Shown here in pieces: positions 22,865 through 33,745 of a DNA stretch of 64,000 bases. This stretch comes from Boesenbergia rotunda. Taxonomy: Eukaryota; Streptophyta; Magnoliopsida; Zingiberales; Zingiberaceae. Below the pieces are notes generated by a model. That model did not search any database. It was not told the origin of the DNA and saw only the letters and a program-made list of their open reading frames with translations. How positions within the stretch are numbered: the stretch's first letter is position 1; each line of letters begins with the position of its first letter. The stretch spans positions 212,322 to 276,321 of the forward strand of contig JAGFNQ010000846.1 of assembly GCA_024364735.1 (NCBI GenBank). Reading direction: 5' to 3'. A program made the position numbers and the translations under genes.

Positions 22865-23740
22865 AACCCCTTCTCCAAAAGTATCCTCAAAGAAATGTTG
22901 CTGAGTCATTTTCTAGCACCAAAGATCAGGGAATATAATGGGACAACATATCCTGAAGGCTATTTGTCCAAATTTGAGAATATAACATTGTTGCACCAAT
23001 ATTCTGATAGCGTTAAGTGCCGAGTATTCCTAACAACAATCTCAGGCTTACCACAGAGATGGTTCAACCAACTCCCTACGACCTCCATTCTATCATTCAG
23101 AGATTTCAAGATAGTATTTTTGAAATATTTCACTAGTAGTCTGAGGTACCACAAAATTCCACTCAATCTATGTGCCCTCCGGCAAAGGTCGAACAAAATG
23201 CTAAAGGAATATACTTAGCACTTTAATCAAGTTGCCTTAGATGTCCCCTCGGCTAATTCAGAAATATTGGTGAGTGCTTTCTCGTAGAGGTTGCTAGAAG
23301 GAGACTTCCACCATTCTTTGGTTCAGAAGCCCCCGATCGACTTTGATAGTCTGTTGGGTTGGTCGGACAAGTATGTTCATGTGGAAGAAAATTTGCCAGA
23401 AAAGAAAGCAATGAATTGACTCCCATTGTCATTCGGACAAAGCGCAAGGCTCTCCCTCTGCCCTTGCAACATAATGATCGGCGACTCACAAGAGCCAACA
23501 CAAAGGAAGGAGAGAGAAATTCATGAGGGAGAAGCCATCCTAGAATTAGCTATCACACCAAATCGGCCACTGCCTGAAAAGCACCAACATTTTTGTGATT
23601 ATCATCACTCCAATCATCATTCTACCGATGAATGCAATCAGTATGCCAACAGGCTCTGTCGAATGATAGAATTAGGGGAAGTGAATAAAAGATCACTCTC
23701 GCACCCCTCTCGAGGGTCTCATTCAACAGCATAGAGGGAA
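22865..23740 (+). pseudogene. Gypsy (Tat-like) gag fragment
   Basis: Frames 22895-23218 and 23426-23734 together show a Retrotrans_gag domain (SKFENITLLHQYSD, QRWFNQLPTTSI, LCALRQRSNKMLKEYT), then a stop, a degraded continuation (VALDVPSANSEILVSAFS) and a His/Cys cluster CDYHHSNHHSTDEC that resembles the zinc-like motif of Tat gag. At least three stops interrupt it. There is no protease after it, because the sequence passes straight into tandem repeats at about 23935. Confidence 0.85.
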
Positions 23741-23934
23741 GAGCCTAGCTGACACTCAAACTAGGCACCTCCATCAATTCCCCATCAGGAGCACCTTCAT
23801 CGACCCCTAGAGAACTAGGATGGCAAAACCATAGTCGACTTCAGATAGTTGCCTCTTACTTTACTACTACTTGTTACTTTATCTATGTCTTTTTTCTCTC
23901 CAACAACAGAAGTTTTTTCCCTCTCACTTAGGTC

Positions 23935-24620
23935 ACACATCAACTCCAAGCATCGATAAGCATTTGGGTCATACACCATGTCTCTAAGTAATTATGACAT
24001 TCGGGTCATACACCATGCTTCTAAGTTCGAAGGCATTCGGGTCATATACCATGCATCTAAGTATCGATCAACATTCGTGTATACACTATGGCTTCAGGTT
24101 CCAAGGAATTCAGTTCATATACCATGCTTCCAGCCACCGATTAGCATTCGAGTTATACACCATGCCTCTAGGTTCTAAGGCATTCGGGTCATAAACCATG
24201 CCTCCAAACACCGATCGAGATTCAGGTCATACATCATGCCTCCAACTTCTAAAGCATTCGGGACATGCACCATTCTTCAAGCACCAATCGGCATTCAGGT
24301 CAAATATCATGACTCCAAGTTCCATGGCCTTCGGTTTATATATCGTGCCTCTAAGCATCGATTGACATTCAGGTTATACACCATGCCTCCAAGTTCCAAA
24401 GCATTCAGGTCATACACCATGTCTCCAAGTTCCAAAGCATTTGGATCATATATCATGTCTCCAACCACCAATCGGCATTTGAGTCATACACTATCTCCAA
24501 GTTTCAAGGCATTTGGGTCATCATACACCATGCCTCCAAGTACCAATCGATATTCGGGTTATACACCATGCCTCCAAATTCCAAGGCATTCGAGACGTAC
24601 ATCATGGATCCAAATCGTCA
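23935..24620 (+). repeat. 36-bp tandem array with alternating unit types
   Basis: About 18 units built on cattcgggtcatacaccatg plus a ~16-bp variable tail. The tails alternate between a ccaagttccaagg-type and an aagcaccgatcg-type, so the higher-order period is about 72 bp. Units differ by 10-25%. Because 36 is divisible by 3, long overlapping ORFs (23978-24178, 24236-24628) arise in it; these are not evidence of a gene. Confidence 0.88.
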
Positions 24621-24639
24621 ATCGATAGTTAAAATTGGT

Positions 24640-25450
24640 GATCGGCATCTCCATCATAACAAATCTGAACAACAACTTCGAGGGGCAAATTTCAATCAAA
24701 TCAAATTGACAATCAAAGCAATTACCGACCAAGTGGAAAAACCAATCAACAGGAGCAATTTTTGAACCAGCAGGAGTAATTTTTCAATCGGCTTCAATTG
24801 GCAAACTCAAAAAGCCCAAGTCCGATCGACAAATCCAAGTGAAAAATTCCATTTGGCAATCCGCATTCCACAACCGACATCTCCAAATTGACCAAATCCA
24901 ATTTGGTAAATTCCAAACAATTTTTCAATCGGCAAGAGCATTTTTTCCAATCGGCTGGAGCAAATGGAAAACCCAATCGACATCTTCAATTGTAAAAAAT
25001 TCAATCATCTTCCATCAGCTTCAATCGGCAAATCACAAGCCGAGTGGAGAATTATCAATAGCAAAGTCCAGTCGACAGCTCCCTCCAAGCAGCTGCTCCA
25101 ATCAGATAGCTTCCGATCAGCAATTCTAATAGAAATCCCCATTAGTGTCAATTGGAAAAATCCAAGGAGTAAAATTTAGTCAGTCGGCAATGGCTTCAAA
25201 TGGAAGTCAGTAGGCAACAGCAACAACTTCAAATGGAAATCAGTCGCCCACGTCTTCAAATGGAAATTTTCAATTAGAATCTCCAAATTCAATTGGCAGC
25301 TTCCATCGGCTTTGATCGGCCTCAATTGGCAAAACCCAAATGGGCATTCCAATCAAATCCTGATCAGCAATTAGCTCAGCAATTCCTAATGAAAATTCCA
25401 GTCACCCCAAACGGCAGATTGAAGTAGAAAAGGAAAACATGGAGAAAAGA
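24640..25450. repeat. Diffuse repeats of an AATCGGCA-like word
   Basis: The words caatcggca and tcaattggca recur roughly every 20-60 bp with no strict period. This is probably the decayed continuation of the array, in the untranslated region before the LTR. Confidence 0.6.
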
Positions 25451-25975
25451 TAGACAAGCCTCCACTTTACCTTGAAAAATGAGATATTTGCATCAGAATC
25501 TGATCACACATATATCGGCAATACAATTCCAAGGATTTCCAATGGTTCTCCGTTGAATTCCATGGACTTCTCAATTGGATTCCAAAGGCTCTCCGAGCGT
25601 GGTTTCCTTCAACGGCTCCTCAATCGGATTTCCCTCCATCTTTCTCAACATTCAACACTAAAAGTCGAGTCAGTCAAACTCACGCCTCCTTCGACTATAC
25701 TTGAGGGAAAACTTATGATATTTCGGGGAGTATGAGAAGTCTCCAAGTGTTTCGGAGAGATCAACCTCCTTGCTAAGATGGAGGTCAAAGTCAAGGTGGA
25801 TCCATAGAAACATCTTTGTTCGGACCTATTGAGAACCACCACTCATTCTGGTCGAGTCAAGACACCACTCATTCTGGTCAAGTCCAGCTGCCACTCTTCG
25901 CAGTCGAGCCAACACTGATTCCGACTAATCCACTATCATCCTGATTGACTAACAGTTTGTGGGCCCCATATGAGT
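25451..25975. other. Non-coding tail of the Tat-like remnant
   Basis: No recognisable domain. The 87-codon ORF 25472-25735 has no motif I know. Short repeats of ccactcattctggtc occur at about 25838 and 25864. Confidence 0.4.
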
Positions 25976-26335
25976 TGTTAGAACATATGGTTATTAGAAC
26001 ACGAGAGTTGTTAGAGAACGTGTAACGACCCGGAAAATCTCCTCAATATTTTCTTTAAAATATTGATCATGTCTAGATAATTTTGAAGGAATTTAGAGAT
26101 ACTAGTACGAACCTTAGCCTAATTATCCATAATTTCTCATTTAAATCGAGAAGCTAAGTACTAATGGGCTTTTCTAAGACCATGGTTATTAGTGGATTTT
26201 AGGTGAAATTTAATATAAATATAAATGGGTTTTAATTAGGAGTATTAGCATGATCATGGGGGAATTTTTGGGGAATTTTCGAAAATAATATAAAAATAAA
26301 ATAAAATAAAATATAAAAATAAAGTGGATGCACCA

Positions 26336-26390
26336 AGAATTGAACCTTGGACCTATGGTACCACCATGCATGTACAAACCAATTCACCTA
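26336..26390 (-). promoter_or_regulatory. tRNA-like A-box/B-box in LTR
   Basis: On the minus strand A-box TAGGTGAATTGG (26390-26379) and B-box GGTTCAATTCT (26346-26336). About 110 bp upstream of the U3 TATA box at 26502 and antisense to it. Confidence 0.65.
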
Positions 26391-27559
26391 GCAAGGGAGT
26401 GCTAGTAGAGGATGAAGTGGATTTTGGTTAAGGCTTAGGGGGAATGAAGAGTCATCAAGGGAAGAGACACCATGACTCTTCACTTGCCCTCCTTAATGTG
26501 GTATAAAGGTGGCATGGGAGTTACAATTTCCCTTCTCTTCTTCCCAAGTCATTCTTTCCTCTTCCTCCTTGCTCTAGCCGAAAACCACAAGGGCTCTCCC
26601 CTTAGGAAAAATTCCACCAAGGACTCCATCTTGAAGACTCAAGGCTCTCTACTAGGCTACAAGGGCTAAGGGGAAGTTTGGAGTCAAGAAGGTTCTTTCT
26701 ATTTCTTTATTCAAGGATTAAATCCAAGATAAGGGAAGGTAAGACCCCCTCACCTGTGGTATGATAGCTTCCAAGTTATTTATCATGATCTAAGTTTTTA
26801 TTGGCACGCTATGTTGAAAAATCCATGGTTAGGGCTTGTAAAGATTTCGGCCAAGCAAGGTTTTGGGCTAAAAATCATGTTAAAAACCTCTCTTATGTTT
26901 TCAAATGTTTACTCATGATAGGTTAAGCAATAAAGTATGATGTTTGAAGTTTTTGTAGCACCCTAGAACCCCACTAGGGTTTCGGCCACATCAAGGCTAA
27001 AGGGCTAGGGTAAACTCCAACTTTTCTAAGCATGATTAGTATGTTTCTTATAATATATTATGGGTAATAATGGTGATTTATATGAATTTTCCTATGGGCT
27101 TTTTACCCTTCTAGGGTTTCGGCCAACTCATGGTTTGGGCCTAGGACTTAGGGTTAAATCCAACCAAGGGTTCAAATGGTTTTCCATGGCATGATATGTA
27201 AGGTATGGGATGTTAATCATGACCTAGGTAAATTTTCTATGTCTTTATGATCCCTTAGGGTTTTCGTCCAAGACCCAAAACTAGGGTTTGAATTGGGCTA
27301 AGGTCTCAAGGATACATGTTTATAAGTTACCATGATGTAAGTACATAGTTAAGCATGATGTAAGGATCTTTATATTACAAAAATCTTAGTTTATGTATTA
27401 TGTAACATGACCTTGTATGTTAGGTTCTATGCTATGCTTTACTCATGAATATTTAGATCATATACCATGATATGTAATTAATGTAGGGGTATGTTATGTT
27501 AAATAGAATGATGCATGTAGAAGGTTAAATGTTATAATAGATGTATGTGTATGAAAGAT

Positions 27560-27740
27560 ATGTATGTACGCCATGTTTTATGAATGATATGTATGTATGC
27601 CATGCTTTATGGATGACATGTATGTATGCCATGTTTTATGAACAATATGTATGTAAGCCATGTTTATGAATGCTATGTATGTATGTCATGCTTTATGAAT
27701 GATATGTACGTATGTCATGTTTAAGAATGAAGATGATGAA
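27560..27740. repeat. Minisatellite of ~30 bp, gaatgatatgtatgtatgcc type
   Basis: About six units of tatgtatgtatgccatg(t)tttatgaatga. The same unit is amplified at 57660-57850 in another LTR of the superfamily. Confidence 0.85.
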
Positions 27741-28469
27741 CGAAAATGATAATCATGACCCTAAGACAAAATGATGTAAGCATGACATACCTTATGAATG
27801 AAGATAAGGAATGATGATGAATGTTCATGCCTTTAAGGCATCATGATGTTAAGTATGAATGATGAAATGTTAAGTATGTTTATGTCATGCTAAGGGATGG
27901 GCACCTTAAGAACGCCTCGGTTTTGGACTATCGTAGTTGTCCACGGTTCTGGAACTACCGCAGCTGTTCCTACTCTTAAGTTATGTTTCATGAAACAAGA
28001 TTATGTTTATGTCATGACTGTCTATGAATGATGAAGCATGCAAAGTTATTTTACTTTATGAATGGGCTTGTACCGGACCGAAGTAAGGGTCCAAGGGATG
28101 TGCACCTTAAGAACGCCCCGGTTCTGGACTACCGAAGCTGTCCACGGTTCTGGGACTACCGCAGCTGTCCAACATGGATGGGCACCTTAAGAACGCCCCG
28201 GTGTTTGGAACTACCGTAACTGTTCCTACCCTAGTAGGTCGGGGCTTGCTACCTCGTATCTACTTAGGGATACGCGCTTATGATGTATGTATGTGGTACA
28301 AGCCGAGGACCCCAATGATGTTATGGTTATGTTTAAGTATTTAAAAGTATGATTTTAAATTAAGCATCCCTATGTATACGCATTTCGACTCATGCATTCA
28401 TTCATGTTATGCATCACGCCAGGGTAAATATGTTTTATGCTTATGCTTATAATAAGATTGTGCTTATGC

Positions 28470-28665
28470 TCATGTATGTTAAGAATTATGCTATGCTAAG
28501 TATGTTTCATGCTCATGTATGTTAAGAATTATGCTAGGCTAAGTATGTTTTATGCTCATGTATGTTAAGAATTATGCTATGCTAAGTATGTTTTATGCTC
28601 ATGTATGTTAAGAATTATGCTATGCTAAGTATGTTCATGCTCATGTACGTTAAGAATTGTGCCAT
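28470..28665. repeat. Minisatellite of ~54 bp
   Basis: Three to four units of the type catgtatgttaagaattatg followed by a ctatgctaagtatgtt tail, within the same solo LTR. Confidence 0.85.
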
Positions 28666-29421
28666 GCTAGGTAGGTGTTAAGTTTATGTTTATGTTAAGA
28701 ATCATGTCACATGCTTATGATTTACGCCAAGACTATGCTTATGTTTCATGTTCAGAATTATGTTATGTCAGATGTTTGATATGTTTATGTTTAAGCGACG
28801 TATGGTTTTAGTGAGTAGGAAAGGGTCTTACTAAGCCTGTGTGCTTATAGTCTTATTTTCCTCGTACCGCAGATCAAGCAAGAAATTATTAAGGGAAGCA
28901 GCAGGAGAGGCAAGAGCATGTGTGTGTGTGGCAGTGACTTGGCAAAGGATTCTTTTATTTACACATACCACATGTCTTGGATTTTGGAAATGCCTCCTTA
29001 GATTCTATGCTATGTTTCAATGGTTATGCCTAATGGATGATTATGCTACTTATGTTTCAATGCTACTTATGCTATGTTTTGGTTATGCTACTTATGATGA
29101 TTATGAATAAGCTATGAAATGGTTATATCATGATGTCATGCATGTTGTTAATATGCTAAGTCCAATGACACTAGGTTCAGGGATGACAAGTTTATGCATG
29201 TATAGATGTTTCATGTATTAGTTGCATGGTTAAAAGCATGTGTAGAAGAAAAAAATTATTCCGCTGCATTAAGATGTTTTATATGTACATGTATGTTTAG
29301 CGTAACGACGCCTTTCTCGCCACACCATAAGGTGTGGGAAAAAGGCAGGCGTTACAGAACGTGGATCAATATGGTTGGAATAACGTGATCCCACGCGCTC
29401 TCCAATAGTATATAACATGGG

Positions 29422-29601
29422 CAACATGCCCCCACGGGCTGGCTCGGTGGGTAAGGCACCTACGGTTTGAAACGGAGGTCTCATGATCGAGAGTCGCTAG
29501 TTGCACACGGGATAAAAACCTGATCTGCTGGCTTAAATCCTCTCGGCCTCAGGCGCCTTATCCCCTGTCAATAAATCTGTTATTTATTCTCTCTGGACAT
29601 C
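29422..29601 (+). mobile_element. tRNA-derived SINE candidate
   Basis: A-box TGGCTCGGTGGG at 29440-29451 and a B-box-like GATCGAGAGTC at 29485-29495, 34 bp apart. The ~180-bp body is flanked by tataacatggg (29411-29421) and tataacataggg (29602-29613), an 11-12-bp target duplication with one indel, which is the length expected of LINE-mobilised SINEs. The 3' end (tctgttatttattctctctgg) lacks a clean poly-A, so the family is unknown. Confidence 0.6.
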
Positions 29602-29994
29602 TATAACATAGGGACCAGGGGCCGTTGAGATGACAGATCCACCTTTTGAAACCTTTAACATAATACTGTCTTTGCTACGAATAAAACATTTTGTCAGAAG
29701 TACCCCTATAAAAAAATCCATTCCCGCAGTCCTAGGTATGCTCTCTATGCACACACATACCCCATTTTATTATACTTCTTTTATTCCCATCGCTCCTAGA
29801 GATTGACTTGATCTTCGCTGTGGATGAGCTAGGGTACTCCCCGACTTCTATTCTAACCCTTCCCTAGTTCTTTTATCCCTATTAGAATCTCCAAGCGACT
29901 TGGCCTTGCTAGTGGTGCCCGACTATTCTCCTCCAGCCCCGCAGGACTCTCCGGTGGTCCCACCTTCCTCTGGTGCACTATGATTTTTTCAACA

Positions 29995-32383
29995 TTCCAA
30001 GCAACTCACTGGTGACTCGTTTGTCGAGAGTCTTAGCACAGGATCATCCATCAACTGAGAAAATATCATAAGAGAGAAGAGATAAGAGAAAATCAAATAC
30101 TGAACTATATATTCATGAGTTAACTCGCATCAGCTTTTTGTTAATAAATCACATGTAGGGTGTCGATGAAGGTTGCAGACAAAGTTTGAAGGTGGCGCTG
30201 TTCATGACTTCATTGACACAGGAATGATGCAGGAATCCTGTGTCATAAGAACAAACCTTGGATTGAATGCACTGAGAATCAAGTCTCAGTGATCAGACAA
30301 TATCATATGCTTGCACAGTGAGCTTCGCTTACAGTAGGGCTGTCCTGTTGCTTTTCTTGGCACAGTAGCAGTAATTGCCTGCAGCTAGCCCTGGAGGGAT
30401 TTTGATGCGCGAGTGCCTATTGCTGCATTTCTAGTACCTGCATATGATTTTCGAAGCCAAGGCCGATCCAGTGTTATCTGTTACAACTCAATGTTCACCG
30501 TTTCAGTGATTGCTGCATTGAATCTTAACTTGTTTATCTTCATTCCAGTTGTCTGTATTTGGTTTAATTTGGTGGTATGCAATGTATGTCGTAGTAATTA
30601 TCACCTTTCTGACTGAGGATTCTCGTTTTGTCTTATTGCACCAACTATATTTGACCAAATTTGATGATTTTTAACTCCTGACTCTGCTTGCGCAAATGCT
30701 AAATTTAATTCCAATAATCAAATACATTGAAATAAAAATAGAATCATGGCCCATGGGGTTTGTTTGCAGTGCTGGCGAGTTCAAAATGCACAATCATTTA
30801 TTATTTTTGCTGTACTTTTTGTTTTATTGACAAATTATTCACAAAGTAAACTCGGCATAAGATTTTGTGGAAGGACCATCAATACCCCACTTAAAATAAC
30901 ATGTCCTTACAAGAGAGGACCATCCTACGCGTTTCCTATTCTTGTGTCAAGTCAGCGTCTCCAAAGCATTTCACCACTCCCTCTGCAATGATCATGAGCT
31001 GCAAATTCAAATGAATCCATTTAGAGACGACGGAACCAAACTTTCCCTCAACTGTCATCTTGTTTTTAACTCATACATACGTCCTAATTACTTCATGCAA
31101 CTCTCCTACTTAAGGTGTATACATTTTTTAGGATGATATGAGTGCATTATTCATTTCAACTCCTAGTGTTCAGGCCATTCTAATAGGCCGCACACTCGGC
31201 TAGCACTTCTTCCTCCGCTGGAAAACACAAAATGGCATGCCCGTGTCAATATCGACTAGAGTGCAAGGAGTAATTGGTGGAAATGCGATTAAAAAATGAA
31301 TGAAACAAAAGGTTTTTAATGTGTTTGGGAGTTTAGTCAAAGTTTTGTGGTTGGAAACCTGATTTATATTGAATCAAAATTGTTTGATGGTGTGAACATG
31401 TATAGATATGTAAGATACTCTCTCTTATATCCCAGTAGGAGAGGTGCAAATCTAAAACTTGGGTTCTATTAAATTTAGTTGATTCATGTACGAGTACATG
31501 GATATATGTCGAATGTTAGATCAATTGGGACCAAAATTGCTAAGCTAATAGTGACAGCTTATCATGTATAACTAGTGTTTAGTTACGAATGTGGTCGAGT
31601 CTTTGTATCCTAGAAAATAGAACAAAACTTTTAAACATTGACAAATTTATTTTAAGAAATTATAGCTAACACAAGCCTCGATTTGAGAAAAAGACGTCCA
31701 ATGAAATTTCTGAGCACTACATGAGGAGACAAATATATTTTTTCTTTAAATAAATTTAACACAAGGTTTGGTAGTGCTTAGCATACATTTCCACTCAAGA
31801 CCTTTTTCTATCTTATGAGTAGGTAGCAACTCCTTGTTAACTTCTGGATTCAGTAATTCGGAAACTCTGTGCTTGATCTCGTGTATAGTAGTTCTCTATT
31901 CGTAATGGTCAACTCTCTAATTAAAGGATGTTTTGAGTCTCAACTGTGACATATTGTAAGGGATTTTTTTTCTCTAGTTAGTGAGAAGAAGTTGATCTAA
32001 AAATATTGGTCATAGGTCTTCATGAATACATTTTGATTTAACTTGATAACAGGTGAAAATTTTATGTGGGACTGGTCAATTACTTTCAAAATTAATTAAT
32101 ACGAAAAATTAAATATTTAATGTTAATTAAAAAACATTATTTACGAAGTTAACGTCTGCACCCAACAGTCTTGACGAAGTCAAGATCTTTCTTGGAATTG
32201 AGAAGGTAAAAAATCAATGGTTCACCCATTGTTGCAATACAACAGAGAGACGGTTATCGATCATTAGAGGAATCCAATGAGAAGGGCCTCCTTAATTATG
32301 CGCTGTAAACAAGCTAATTAAGATTCCTCGTCCTTTTCACTAATGCGAATGCACTCGTCTCCCATGCTTCGGGTTTAATAATC
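29995..32383. other. Intergenic DNA 3' of the ATL gene
   Basis: No convincing gene. A stretch at about 30180-30300 stays open in one frame (reading includes AVHDFIDTGMMQESC) and could be a decayed exon of an unidentified gene, followed by 3'-UTR-like T-rich sequence (30300-30640). From 31300 the DNA is AT-rich without repeats I can delimit. Short ORFs of 60-80 codons here have no known motif. Confidence 0.45.
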
Positions 32384-32929
32384 CTAAAATTTCCTGGTTA
32401 ACGTTGTTGAGGTTTGGCCGGTGATTTCTGCGCTTGCATCTGTTGGCCCTGCGCTTCGACACTGTTCGACGACTAAAATGAACTGGGCTGGCATGGCGGT
32501 GGCGGAGACAGCGACGTCTGAGCGGCACAGGGGACAGTTGGGGTTGAACTGGAGCCAGGTTTCGATGCAGTCGATGTGGAATGTGTGGGAGCAACCAGGG
32601 AGTAGCTTGAGCCGCTCCATGTTTTGGAACTCGTTCAAGCAGACAGCGCACTGGCTCCTCTGCTCGATGTTGTTGGATGCGACGGTGAAGTTGACGACGG
32701 GAATGGAGCGGATGAGGGAGGGGTGGAGGCCGCGAACCGGGTTGGCGAGGGGAGAACGTTCGCGGCCGGTGCGGCACTTGGCGACGAAGAGGTAGTAGGA
32801 GAGGAGGAGGATGGCAATGGTGAGGATGCCGAGAATGGCGACAGCCAAGATGAGAGGAGGAGAAGAGGAAGAAATGCCTGGAGCTGATGGTGATGGTTTT
32901 GCTACTGCCATTAGCGCAGATGCGGTCAT
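32384..32929 (-). CDS. ATL-type RING-H2 E3 ubiquitin-protein ligase
   Basis: 181 residues, single exon, ATG at 32929, TAG at 32384-32386. Domains in order: short Ser/Pro-rich N-terminus (1-25); one transmembrane helix (about 26-49, LILAVAILGILTIAILLLSYY); basic stretch; a GLD-like box at 67-81 (GLHPSLIRSIPVVNF, with His for Asp); RING-H2 at 94-135 with ligands C94, C97, C113, H115, H118, C121, C132 and C135; Pro after the seventh ligand and Trp125. This is the ATL family layout: membrane-anchored E3 ligases that transfer ubiquitin from an E2 to target proteins, often in stress responses. Family members are mostly intronless and commonly 200-350 residues, so this is a short one. The gene is GC-rich against AT-rich, TE-filled flanks. 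A second Met at codon 7 is an alternative start. The target is unknown. Confidence 0.95.
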   Translation of the reverse strand: MTASALMAVAKPSPSAPGISSSSPPLILAVAILGILTIAILLLSYYLFVAKCRTGRERSPLANPVRGLHPSLIRSIPVVNFTVASNNIEQRSQCAVCLNEFQNMERLKLLPGCSHTFHIDCIETWLQFNPNCPLCRSDVAVSATAMPAQFILVVEQCRSAGPTDASAEITGQTSTTLTRKF

Positions 32930-32976
32930 TCTCGGTGAAAGCTGCAGGCACGGAAGTGGGTGTAGAGAAGCCTGCG

Positions 32977-32984
32977 TATATTTA
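32977..32984 (-). promoter_or_regulatory. Possible TATA element of the ATL gene
   Basis: Minus-strand TAAATATA about 48 bp upstream of the ATG. If used, the 5' UTR would be very short (roughly 15-20 nt), so a more distal start is equally possible. Confidence 0.35.
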
Positions 32985-33084
32985 GATGGATCGAAGAAAA
33001 CTAAGCTGGCTAGCGAACTCTATAACTAGTTGTTGGTGGTAAAAATTGAATCGCTAGTCCTCAAGGTCTCTATCAATTCGTTTT

Positions 33085-33745
33085 AGGATCAACACGGAGA
33101 AGATAAATCACGGAGATACTAGCTCAAATGCTGTGACTCTCAAACTAGTTGTTACCCTTAGTATTCGCGGTTCGATCCCTAATTATGATTTTTATAAAAA
33201 AATTCAAATGGAATGTGAATCCTAGGACATGTTTCTGGACCGTCCGCTGCAAGCGTTTCCCGATTTACCTTGGCGGCCGGTAGAAAATTTTCTTGGGACT
33301 GAGCCAATTATCCGAAGTTCGACGTTACCTAATCTCGTTAATCATTTTTTTCTATAACTAGCATTCAGCCTTCGGAACTATAATACAGCGGAAGGATAAC
33401 TAATTATCTTTTAAGTATCTGTGGCCCCAACTAGGACAAATTTTACATGATTTTTTCCTCCAAATAGAACGCATAACCGTGGGATGTTGAGTTTTTGGAC
33501 CACTCACTATGAACGCTTCCCGATTTATCTTGACGACCGATGAAAAACTTCTATGGTACCGAGCCAATCGTCTATGTTCGACATTACTCAACTTGGTTAA
33601 TCTTTATTTTTTTCAATAACTAGCATTTGAATCGAAATATTACATTACGTATGATCAGGGTGGCAAAAGGCGATTTGCTCACCATCAACGTCTCGCCAAT
33701 TTGTCGCAGGACTAATACGAAGTAGGTAAATCACGGGAGATATTC
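33085..33745. repeat. SINE-like head and diverged tandem duplication
   Basis: An A-box TAGCTCAAATGC (33120-33131) and perfect B-box GGTTCGATCCC (33169-33179) indicate a tRNA-derived module. Downstream, about 140 bp beginning gtttctggaccgtccgc (33229) recurs at about 33493 with roughly 25% change, both copies holding gcttcccgattta. Flanking words around ataaatcacggagata (33103) and gtaaatcacgggagata (33726) also repeat. Composite SINE or two nested copies; limits uncertain. Confidence 0.5.

Larger units (their letters stand above)
26021..29356 (+). mobile_element. Gypsy solo LTR (TGTAACG family), complete
   Basis: 3,336 bp, TGTAACGACCCGG to GGCGTTACA, with TSD gaacg at 26016-26020 and 29357-29361. 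No internal region. Landmarks in order: antisense pol III-like boxes (26336-26390), TATA box (26502-26507), donor-like GTAAGA (26739-26744) followed by ctcacctgtgg, TTTCGGCCA motifs (about 26860, 26976, 27115 and a variant at 27258), two minisatellites, structured GC block (27894-28300) and acceptor-like CCGCAG (28867-28872). Sister copies are the inverted LTR at 6610-13950 and, more distantly, 55563-59330. Confidence 0.95.
22785..29994 (+). mobile_element. Tat-like Ty3/Gypsy remnant
   Basis: Contains a gag fragment (22865-23740), a tandem-repeat region (23935-25450) and a probable 3' LTR (25976-29994, itself interrupted). Protease, RT and integrase are absent, so either an internal deletion or a non-autonomous design removed pol. 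Clade assignment rests on gag resemblance (FENITLLHQYSD, RWFNQLP) and on the presence of repeats before the 3' LTR, which is common in Tat/Ogre/Retand elements. Confidence 0.7.
25976..29994 (+). repeat. Probable LTR of the Tat-like element, interrupted
   Basis: Starts about TGTTAGAACATATGG and ends TTTTTTCAACA at 29994. A TATA box (tataaaaaaa) lies at 29707-29715, followed by the sequence around gacttgatcttcgctgtgg, which resembles the GACTTGAGCGTCGGAG region of Tat LTRs. Excluding the Gypsy solo LTR (26021-29356 plus one TSD) about 680 bp remain, including a SINE-like insert. No primer-binding site follows the end, so it is a 3' or solo LTR. Start position is uncertain. Confidence 0.55.

Noticed and set aside
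23935..24620. CRISPR-like array (36-bp periodic repeats)
   Set aside because: Units are contiguous and diverged, with no constant repeat separated by unique spacers, in plant TE sequence.
24236..24628. 130-codon ORF as a repeat protein gene
   Set aside because: Open only because the repeat unit is a multiple of three; neighbouring frames are also open and no start context or domain supports it.
32340..32951. 203-codon minus-strand ORF and the plus-strand 124-codon ORF over the ATL gene
   Set aside because: Other frames of a GC-rich gene; they lack any domain, while the 181-codon frame has a complete RING-H2.
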